Shown here piece after piece: positions 1 through 4,685 of a stretch of DNA of 7,058 nt. Origin of the DNA: Hyphomonadaceae bacterium UBA2389 (lineage in GTDB: Bacteria; Pseudomonadota; Alphaproteobacteria; Caulobacterales; Aquidulcibacteraceae). Below the pieces are notes generated by a model. It made no database searches and was not told where the DNA came from. It saw only the letters and a list, made by a program, of their open reading frames with translations. Location: positions 1 to 7,058 of the forward strand of contig DDSN01000074.1 of NCBI GenBank assembly GCA_002343395.1. Direction: 5' to 3'. Position 1 is the first letter of the stretch; every line of letters starts with the position of its first letter. The position numbers and the translations under genes were made by a program.

Positions 1-114
1 GCCAAACTCCCCACCACCGAATTCGGGGTTGGAGTCGCCGCGTTCACGACCGCGCTTCTTTTCCTTCTTACGGCCGCTCTCGTCGTCGTCACTGAACTCG
101 TCGTCGAAACTCAT
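1..114 (-). CDS. 5' end of an unidentified charged, glycine-rich protein (partial)
   Basis: An ATG at 114-112 on the minus strand opens a frame that stays open to the window edge, giving 38 N-terminal residues that begin MSFDDEFSDDDESGRKKEKK. An acidic stretch (residues 4-12) is followed by a Lys/Arg-rich stretch (15-25), then by a Gly/Glu/Phe-rich segment. An AGGAAAG Shine-Dalgarno-like sequence lies about 6 nt upstream of the ATG, which supports the start. The low-complexity charged head with a glycine-rich continuation resembles the disordered N-terminal tail of some nucleic-acid-binding proteins, for example extended cold-shock-domain proteins of alphaproteobacteria. The folded domain lies outside the window, so I do not assign a function. 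It is preceded by a 210-nt non-coding leader (115-324) and reads in the same direction as the VUT gene. Confidence 0.6.
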   Translation of the reverse strand, partial: MSFDDEFSDDDESGRKKEKKRGRERGDSNPEFGGGEFG

Positions 115-276
115 TTCCACTTTCCTGTTACACGCCGTGGCGCACGCCCTCGGCCGCGCCTACGCCCATGCGTAAGCGCGCTACTCGCGAATTTCTGCTT
201 GTTTGGGGAACTGAACTCTGCCGCACTTCGCGGAACTTCGCACCTTCGCCGGCCCAGACGCCGACCGCTTCACGCT

Positions 277-292
277 CTCGCTTATGAGCGAG
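277..292 (-). repeat. Small hairpin downstream of the VUT gene
   Basis: CTCGCT (277-282) and AGCGAG (287-292) are perfect inverted repeats around the 4-nt loop TATG. The hairpin lies 33 nt past the VUT stop codon in the gap before the partial gene. No T-run follows it on either strand, so it is a weak terminator candidate at best. I see nothing else in the 115-324 gap. Confidence 0.3.
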
Positions 293-324
293 GGGGTCAG
301 CCGAGGCAAGCGCCAAGTGTGAAT

Positions 325-939
325 TTACGCGGGTTTCATCTCTGAAACCGTCCGCCGTTCCTGCGCTGCCACAATACGCGCGACGACCCAAGCGCCGAGC
401 AATTTGGAAAAAACGCCCGTGAGGATGGTTCCCCAGGCGAATATCCCTGGCACCACCAGCGACGCCAAGCCGATGAACACCGCCTGGTCGAGAGGCGCGG
501 ACGCGAGGCTTGAGAGCATGATGCGCTGCGAAAGCGGCTTGTTGCTAAAGGTGTAAACCGCCCAGTCGACGGTTTCGCTGACGAGGAACGCCAAGCCGCT
601 CGCCACCACGACTGTGATCCACGAGGTAAGCGTGGAGAGCAGCAGCCCCACGATCATCGCGCCCCAAATCCAGTGCTTGAGTTCGCGTTGAGCGAAATCG
701 CGCACGACAAGGACGAGGCCGGTGACGATAGCCAGGGGTTGGAATTGTCCTCCGCCCAGAGCCGGTGGGATGGCTGCAGTCGGCACCGCCGCGAACGACC
801 AATTGATGAAGGGCATCAGCCCTACATAAAGCGCGCTCCAGCGCTTCCCGGCGAAGAAGAAGAACGCCATCGCCGCCAAAACGATGGGCAACGCCACCTG
901 CCATTGCTGCAGGAACGCAAAAATCTCGGAGAAACGCAC
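325..939 (-). CDS. VUT family (DUF165, YhhQ-like) membrane protein, probable queuosine precursor transporter
   Basis: A 204-residue, strongly hydrophobic protein with about five to six membrane segments (roughly residues 14-31, 34-56, 65-80, 90-116, 150-168 and 170-192). Family-type motifs are visible: RDFAQR at 80-85, SETVDWAVYTF at 121-131 and SAPLDQAVFIG at 147-157. These are characteristic of the VUT/YhhQ family, whose E. coli member imports preQ0/preQ1 for queuosine tRNA modification. The substrate here is inferred from the family. The start is awkward. A TGA lies two codons upstream, so the GTG at 939-937 is the first possible start in frame. The only Shine-Dalgarno-like tract (AGGGGG) ends just one base before it. 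It appears to be a single gene. The 223-nt gap upstream, to the rlmJ stop, holds the hairpin at 1139-1164 and no promoter or preQ1 riboswitch that I can recognise. Confidence 0.82.
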   Translation of the reverse strand: MRFSEIFAFLQQWQVALPIVLAAMAFFFFAGKRWSALYVGLMPFINWSFAAVPTAAIPPALGGGQFQPLAIVTGLVLVVRDFAQRELKHWIWGAMIVGLLLSTLTSWITVVVASGLAFLVSETVDWAVYTFSNKPLSQRIMLSSLASAPLDQAVFIGLASLVVPGIFAWGTILTGVFSKLLGAWVVARIVAAQERRTVSEMKPA

Positions 940-1138
940 ACCCCCTCATGCCGGTAACCGAGGGATGCGTCTAGGGCAGGGACTGTCGCTCTCGCGCCAT
1001 ACCCGCTTGGTCTCTGTCAGGGGGCGATTGACTCCAACCTTGGGCCGACCAGAAATGTCTGCGCCGGTCGAGAGGGCGGTATTGAACCAAGCCGCGATGA
1101 ACCGTCGCCCGAGTGTGCGATGGCGCGTGGTCAGGGGG

Positions 1139-1164
1139 GAGGGCGCGGAGCGATCCGCGCCCTC
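1139..1164 (-). terminator. Strong GC hairpin after rlmJ, terminator-like without a U-tract
   Basis: GAGGGCGCGGA (1139-1149) and TCCGCGCCCTC (1154-1164) form a perfect 11-bp stem around a 4-nt loop. Its outer two bases overlap the rlmJ TGA stop. On the minus strand the stem is followed by CCCCCTGACC and not by T residues, so it does not fit a classical intrinsic terminator. Its position right at the gene end suggests a 3'-end-forming or exonuclease-blocking role, possibly with Rho. Confidence 0.55.
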
Positions 1165-1993
1165 AGCTTATCCGCCAGCCGGCGCCCTCGCCGAACGCCG
1201 CCGTGATCGCCGGAAGGCCTTCTCGCAAGGCGTCCTCCAATCCGAACGGCGGGTTCACGACAAACATCGAAGAGGCCGTCAGTTTGCCGGTCGCTTGAGC
1301 GGGGGCGGCCCACAAATCCGCGCGCAGCGTCGGGCGGACTCCTGATCCATGCGTGTGCATGCACAGCTCGGCGTCCGCCGCATCGAGATCGGCGCCGCTC
1401 TTCAGCGGCCGCCACCACAGGAACACGCCGTGCGCGAAGCGCTTGAGGGCGGCGGCCAAGGATCGCACAGCCCGATCAAGATCGTCGGGCGCTTCGTAGG
1501 GCGGATCGATCAAGACCAATCCGCGTCTTTGCGGCGGCGGCAACAGCGCGGTCAAAGCTTCCCATCCGTCGCGGAGGTGGAGTTGAACGCCGGGCAGACG
1601 CGGCAGCGTTCGGCGCAGCGCGGCGTGCTCTTCTGGATGAAGCTCGCACGCCATGAAAACATCGTCGGCGCGCAGCGCGCGTGCGATCAGCGCGGGCGAC
1701 CCAGGGTAGGTTCTCAGAGCGCCGTCCGCGTTGAATGCGCGGATCGCTCCGAGATAGCGCTGGAGGATAGCCGGCGGCTCCTTTGCCGGCCACAGCTTGC
1801 CCACGCCGTCGCGCCATTCAGGGCTTCGCGTCGCTTCGTCGCCTTCGAGATTGTAGAGCCCGCGCCCAGCGTGGGTGTCGAGCACGGCGAATGGCGTGGG
1901 TTTGCGCAGCAAAGCGTCGAGGCAAAAAACCAGGATGGCGTGCTTTAGAACATCCGCATGGTTGCCTGCGTGAAAGGCGTGTCGATAATTCAC
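1163..1993 (-). CDS. rlmJ: 23S rRNA (adenine(2030)-N6)-methyltransferase RlmJ
   Basis: A SAM-dependent enzyme that methylates N6 of A2030 (E. coli numbering) in 23S rRNA. The 276-residue length is close to the 280 of E. coli RlmJ. Visible signatures are the invariant N-terminus NYRHAFHAGNHADVLKH (2-18), the SAM-binding DTHAGRG (39-45) and the N6-adenine catalytic IDPPYE (162-167). The PPxE/ELHP region (117-120) also matches the family. The frame is open 18 codons further upstream, to a TTG, but the family N-terminus begins at the GTG at 1993-1991. AGGCGG lies just before that GTG, so I place the start there. The GNAT gene starts divergently 40 nt away, so the two promoters must sit within or overlap the neighbouring 5' ends. 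A hairpin at 1139-1164 closes the gene. Confidence 0.95.
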   Translation of the reverse strand: MNYRHAFHAGNHADVLKHAILVFCLDALLRKPTPFAVLDTHAGRGLYNLEGDEATRSPEWRDGVGKLWPAKEPPAILQRYLGAIRAFNADGALRTYPGSPALIARALRADDVFMACELHPEEHAALRRTLPRLPGVQLHLRDGWEALTALLPPPQRRGLVLIDPPYEAPDDLDRAVRSLAAALKRFAHGVFLWWRPLKSGADLDAADAELCMHTHGSGVRPTLRADLWAAPAQATGKLTASSMFVVNPPFGLEDALREGLPAITAAFGEGAGWRIS

Positions 1994-2033
1994 GCCGCCT
2001 GGGTAGCCGCAGGCGCGAACTAAAGGAAGCGGG

Positions 2034-2300
2034 ATGTTTCGCGACAATGCTGAAGCCGGCCGGTTCGAACTCGACCTTTCCGAAGGCGTCGTTTATGCCG
2101 CGTACCGTGAGCGAAACGGGGTGCGCATCATCACCCACGTCGAAACGCCGCCCGCAGCGCGCGGGAGAGGGCGCGCCGGGGCCTTGATGGACCAGATCGT
2201 CGTCTACGCTCGAGAGCACGCAATACGAGTTAGCCCCGTGTGTTCCTATGCGGTCGCGTATTTCGAGCGTAAGCCTGACGCGAGCGACGTTCTCGCCTAG
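2034..2300 (+). CDS. Small GNAT-like N-acetyltransferase (YjdJ/NATD1 type)
   Basis: An 88-residue single-domain protein of the short GNAT-like family (Acetyltransf_CG type), which includes E. coli YjdJ and human NATD1. The conserved H-x-E strand (HVETPP, 35-40) leads into an acetyl-CoA pyrophosphate-binding loop RGRGRAG (43-49). A C-terminal PVCSYAVAYFERKPD block (68-82) carries the family's conserved Cys (C70). The length is typical for the family, whose physiological substrates are mostly unknown. An AAAGGAAG ribosome-binding site at 2022-2029 stands 4 nt before the ATG. The gene is divergent from rlmJ and convergent with hsp20. The two convergent stop codons share a CTAG at 2297-2300. Confidence 0.88.
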   Translation: MFRDNAEAGRFELDLSEGVVYAAYRERNGVRIITHVETPPAARGRGRAGALMDQIVVYAREHAIRVSPVCSYAVAYFERKPDASDVLA

Positions 2301-2788
2301 CGTGCTTCGCCGATACGGATGCGCTTGGCTTGCTTGGCGAACTCAGGCGGCTTTGGCGTGGTGATCGTCAGCACCCCGTTCTTGAAGTCCGCCGTCACAT
2401 CTTTCTCATTGGGCGCAAAGGGCAGCCGGACGCTACGTTCAAACGAGCCGTAGCCACGTTCAACGACACGGCGCTGATCCTTTTCCTCCGTCCGCTCTTC
2501 GCGCTTCTCCCCACGAATTGTGAGCAGATCGCCGTCGAGGTTGATCTCCAAATCCTTCTCGTCAACACCAGGAAGTTCGGCGCGCAGGCGCACGGCTTTG
2601 TCGCTCTCGGTAATGTCTAGCGCGGGCGTGAACGGGAATCCGCTCATCCGATCGAAGCGCCTCGGCGTGAAGAAGTCGTCGAAAAGGCGGTCCATTTCGC
2701 TTCGGAACGCCCAGAAAGGATCGCGTCCGAGCGGCGCTGGGGTTTGTGAACGCCGGGCGACCGGCGCGTTGTCGCTTTGATCACGCAT
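2297..2788 (-). CDS. Hsp20/alpha-crystallin family small heat-shock protein
   Basis: A 163-residue ATP-independent holdase chaperone that binds unfolding proteins in the cytoplasm. The N-terminal arm (1-50) includes the PFWAFRSEMDRLFDDFF amphipathic segment usual in class-A small heat-shock proteins. The alpha-crystallin domain covers about 53-145, with ELPGVDEKDLEI at 71-82 and the signature NGVLTI at 137-142. The C-terminal IRI (157-159) is the I-x-I motif that docks between dimers during oligomer assembly. Two in-frame ATGs lie 12 nt apart. The second (2788-2786) is preferred because GGAGG (2798-2794) lies 5 nt before it and overlaps the first ATG (2800-2798). Regulation is probably by heat shock through the sigma-32-like promoter at 2817-2844. 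Length and domain order are normal. Confidence 0.95.
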   Translation of the reverse strand: MRDQSDNAPVARRSQTPAPLGRDPFWAFRSEMDRLFDDFFTPRRFDRMSGFPFTPALDITESDKAVRLRAELPGVDEKDLEINLDGDLLTIRGEKREERTEEKDQRRVVERGYGSFERSVRLPFAPNEKDVTADFKNGVLTITTPKPPEFAKQAKRIRIGEAR

Positions 2789-2793
2789 TGTGG

Positions 2794-2798
2794 CCTCC
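2794..2798 (-). promoter_or_regulatory. Ribosome-binding site that decides the hsp20 start
   Basis: GGAGG on the minus strand lies 5 nt upstream of the ATG at 2788-2786 and overlaps the alternative ATG at 2800-2798. It makes the downstream ATG the likely start. Confidence 0.75.
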
Positions 2799-2816
2799 AT
2801 TGGTTTGATGTGCTCG

Positions 2817-2844
2817 ATTTGGCGGCGACGCGGCGCCGTTCAAG
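2817..2844 (-). promoter_or_regulatory. Probable sigma-32 (RpoH) promoter of hsp20
   Basis: On the minus strand CTTGAA (2844-2839) is followed by 14 nt and then CGCCAAAT (2824-2817). The -35 matches the RpoH consensus CTTGAA exactly. The -10 region matches CCCCATNT at most positions and the spacing is canonical. Transcription would begin near 2811, leaving a leader of about 22 nt before the ATG. That leader is too short for a ROSE-type RNA thermometer. The site sits in the 123-nt gap shared with the divergent DUF4105 gene. Confidence 0.55.
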
Positions 2845-2911
2845 ATCGACTACGTGTTCTTCCGGGGCGCCGTGCTATGGCGTGGGCCGACGACAAGATT
2901 CGGAGCCCATT

Positions 2912-3763
2912 GTGAAGCACATCGCGGCATGGTTTGGCGCGCACCCGCTGCGACCCGCTTTGGCGGCGCTGGCCGCAATCCTGATGTTGGGCGCGGCCGC
3001 GAAATATTCAGGACCGCCGCGCGCGGACCGCGATTGGTACCCTTACCTCGCCCGCACAGCCGATGTCACATCAGATGGCGACCGCTTTTCGGTCTCGCCC
3101 GTAAGTGACTGGACGTACACGCCCGATGGCCCCGTGGCCGAAACGTATGGGAGCGCCGAGCATCGGATCGAGGATCTGCGCGAGGTTTGGTTCCTACTAG
3201 AACCGCAACCGGGCTCGCAACTCGCAGCCCATACGCTGCTGCTGTTTGAGTTTCCGAACGATCGAATTCTCGGCGTCACGATCGAGGCGCGGCGCGAGCG
3301 AGATGAAGAATATTCCGCCGTCAACGGCCTCTTCAATGCGTTCGAGCTCTCCTACGTTTGGGCGCGCTCGCGCGATTTGCTCACGCGTCGCGCCGTCATG
3401 CTCGGCCACGACGTGTTCATCTACCCCGTCGCGATCACGGACGAGCAAAAGCGAACGTTGCTGCGGAATCTATTGGAGCGAACCGAATTTCTCGAAACCA
3501 GGCCGCGCTACTACAACACCATCTTGTCGAACTGCACCAATGAACTCGCCAAGGCCGCCGGGTTTCATTGGGCGCCGGCATTTGTGCTGACGGGACGATC
3601 CGATGAATATCTATTTGAACGCGGCATCATACCCGGCGCAAGCTTCAGCGATGCGCATGCGCGCTCCGACGTCACCGCCTTCATAAGGGCGCACAATGGC
3701 GCCTCAGCAGAGGAGTTCGATGCGTTGATCCTGTCGGAATTGCGACGGCGGCGGACGCCTTAG
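2912..3763 (+). CDS. Membrane-anchored DUF4105 / Lnb N-terminal-domain-like protein
   Basis: A 283-residue protein with one N-terminal membrane segment (about 14-30), probably a signal anchor that puts the rest in the periplasm. The body matches the DUF4105 (now Lnb N-terminal periplasmic) pattern. It has VWFLLEP (92-98), HTLLLFEF (107-114), VTIEARRERDEEYS (122-135), VFIYPV (168-173) and YYNTILSNCTNELAKAAG (200-217). C208 in the NCT motif is the only cysteine. With H107 it could form a Cys-His thiol active site, as inferred for lipoprotein N-acyltransferase Lnb proteins. The protein lacks the extra C-terminal membrane region of full Lnb, so the reaction is unknown. The GTG at 2912 is chosen because GGAG lies 6 nt before it and the hydrophobic anchor follows. 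The frame is open upstream to 2777, but that extension would run through the hsp20 promoter and 5' end. Its stop overlaps the convergent microprotein's stop. Confidence 0.8.
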   Translation: MKHIAAWFGAHPLRPALAALAAILMLGAAAKYSGPPRADRDWYPYLARTADVTSDGDRFSVSPVSDWTYTPDGPVAETYGSAEHRIEDLREVWFLLEPQPGSQLAAHTLLLFEFPNDRILGVTIEARRERDEEYSAVNGLFNAFELSYVWARSRDLLTRRAVMLGHDVFIYPVAITDEQKRTLLRNLLERTEFLETRPRYYNTILSNCTNELAKAAGFHWAPAFVLTGRSDEYLFERGIIPGASFSDAHARSDVTAFIRAHNGASAEEFDALILSELRRRRTP

Positions 3764-3858
3764 CCTTTGCTCGCCGTCAACGCCGCGGTCACCCCAAGCA
3801 CGACGACGAAGGCGCTCATCGCGCCAACGACAAACCAAACGAACCAGTGAAGTTCCAT
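3760..3858 (-). CDS. 32-residue single-pass membrane microprotein, unidentified
   Basis: A small frame that starts MELHWFVWFVV and ends in a hydrophilic ASKG tail after one hydrophobic segment at about residues 5-27. I do not recognise the family. Evidence that it is real: GGGAGGA at 3872-3866 is a strong ribosome-binding site ending 7 nt before the ATG; 25 of 32 codons end in G or C, like the neighbouring genes; its TAA overlaps the stop of the convergent gene without intrusion; and a perfect FNR/FixK operator lies 45 nt upstream of the start. Size, single helix and oxygen-type operator are reminiscent of small respiratory-oxidase subunits such as CydX, but there is no clear sequence match and this is only an analogy. 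A rival view is a chance frame in a 150-nt gap. Confidence 0.6.
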   Translation of the reverse strand: MELHWFVWFVVGAMSAFVVVLGVTAALTASKG

Positions 3859-3881
3859 CTCTTCGTCCTCCCGCGAAGAGA
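3858..3881 (-). promoter_or_regulatory. Hairpin displaying the microprotein's Shine-Dalgarno sequence in its loop
   Basis: On the minus strand TCTCTTCG (3881-3874) and CGAAGAGA (3865-3858) are perfect 8-bp complements around the loop CGGGAGGA. The loop is the ribosome-binding site, and the last stem base is the A of the start ATG. A GGA in a hairpin loop is also the form recognised by CsrA/RsmA-type repressors. The pairing is plain in the sequence; its function is inferred. Confidence 0.5.
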
Positions 3882-3903
3882 GTCGGCGGCGGCGCGCGCC
3901 GAG

Positions 3904-3921
3904 CTTTGATCACGATCAAAG
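3904..3921 (-). promoter_or_regulatory. FNR/FixK-type operator upstream of the microprotein
   Basis: CTTTGATCACGATCAAAG is a perfect palindrome with 8-bp arms. It contains the exact FNR/FixK core TTGAT-N4-ATCAA at 3906-3919. Half of it overlaps the last codons and stop of the pseudouridine synthase gene. The only gene start placed to use it is the minus-strand microprotein. From the operator centre, a class II promoter would start transcription near 3871, right at the Shine-Dalgarno sequence. I see no good -10 element, only CTCTCT-like sequence near 3880. Confidence 0.6.
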
Positions 3922-4674
3922 TCGGGCAGCGCTGATGAGCGCGTCGCGCTCAGGCGCGGTCAGCGCCCGCCAGCGGCCCTCCGGCAAGTCGCCCAAGGCG
4001 AGCGGCCCGATCCGGACCCGCTGCAAGTCCACGACCTCTAGCCCAACCAAATCACACATGCGCCGGATCTGCCGTTTGCGGCCCTCGTGCAGCACGAAGC
4101 GCAGCAGCTGGGGTTCCGCCAGATTCACCTTGGCGGGCTTGAGCGTGCGGGCGTCCAATATCAGCCCGTGTCGAAGCAGGGTGAGCGCCTGATCGCTGAT
4201 GCGCCCGGACACGCGCACCAGATATTCCTTATCAAGCCCCGATTGCGGTCCAATCACCGCCTTGGCCAGCACGCCGTCGTCGCTGAGCAGAAGCAACCCT
4301 CGCGAGTCCTGATCCAGCCGGCCAAGCGGCGCCAGCGAAGCGCGTTTACTGGGAACCTCGGCGGTCCCAACCAGGTTTTCTCGGGTCAGCAACCGCACCG
4401 CAGGAATTTGCGCGCCCTCTGGCTGCGCCGACACAAAGCCCATTGGCTTGTTCAGCACGACGCTGATCGGCGCGCGCCGCGCCGCCTGGTTCAGCTCCAG
4501 CGTTTGGCCGGGCGCGATCTTGCGACCGGCGTCTTCAACCCTGGCGCCGTCAATGAACACCAGACCTTGGGCGATCAGGTCCTCCGCTTCCCGCCGTGAG
4601 CAAACGCCCTCACTGGCGAGCCATTTGTTCACGCGCTGCGGCTCGGCGCCGCCGTAGAGCTTTCGCCATCCCAT
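3916..4674 (-). CDS. RsuA/RluF-family rRNA pseudouridine synthase
   Basis: A 252-residue enzyme that isomerises uridine to pseudouridine, probably in 23S rRNA. An S4 RNA-binding domain occupies about 13-60 (RVNKWLASEGVCSRREAEDL). The catalytic domain follows, with VLNKPMGF (73-80), the active-site GRLDQDSRGLLLL (118-130, catalytic D121), KEYLVRV (149-155) and EGRKRQIRRMC (197-207). The D-x-D-S form, in place of the D-x-x-T usual in RsuA/RluB/RluE, points towards RluF, but the exact target uridine is uncertain. The ATG at 4674-4672 is 11 nt after the stop of the upstream TIR-SEL1 gene. An in-frame GTG at 4695-4693, overlapping that stop, is the alternative. Neither has a good Shine-Dalgarno sequence, so translation is probably coupled to the upstream gene. 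The 3' end overlaps the FixK-type box. Confidence 0.88.
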   Translation of the reverse strand: MGWRKLYGGAEPQRVNKWLASEGVCSRREAEDLIAQGLVFIDGARVEDAGRKIAPGQTLELNQAARRAPISVVLNKPMGFVSAQPEGAQIPAVRLLTRENLVGTAEVPSKRASLAPLGRLDQDSRGLLLLSDDGVLAKAVIGPQSGLDKEYLVRVSGRISDQALTLLRHGLILDARTLKPAKVNLAEPQLLRFVLHEGRKRQIRRMCDLVGLEVVDLQRVRIGPLALGDLPEGRWRALTAPERDALISAARL

Positions 4675-4685
4675 TGCAGGCGTTT

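Noticed and set aside
128..391. Minus-strand 87-codon open frame between the partial gene and the VUT gene
   Set aside because: It overlaps the real VUT 3' end in another frame, has no clear ribosome-binding site and shows no family features. The 115-324 stretch is better seen as a leader region.
940..1138. preQ1 riboswitch upstream of the VUT transporter gene
   Set aside because: The minus-strand leader lacks the A-rich tail and the loop pattern of preQ1 riboswitches.
2777..2790. Third FNR/FixK box (TTTGATCACGCATTG) at the hsp20 start
   Set aside because: Only one half-site is present; the other half reads CATTG in place of ATCAA, and it lies in the first codons of hsp20.
2789..2838. ROSE-type RNA thermometer in front of hsp20
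   Set aside because: The predicted leader is about 22 nt, and no U(U/C)GCU sequence faces the GGAGG.
2777..2911. N-terminal extension of the DUF4105 protein upstream of the GTG at 2912
   Set aside because: The extension would cross the hsp20 promoter and start, has no ribosome-binding site, and would put 45 unstructured residues ahead of the membrane anchor.
3904..3921. Reading the CTTTGATC palindrome as an intrinsic terminator of the pseudouridine synthase gene
   Set aside because: The loop would be very short, no T-run follows on the minus strand, and the sequence is an exact FNR/FixK consensus.
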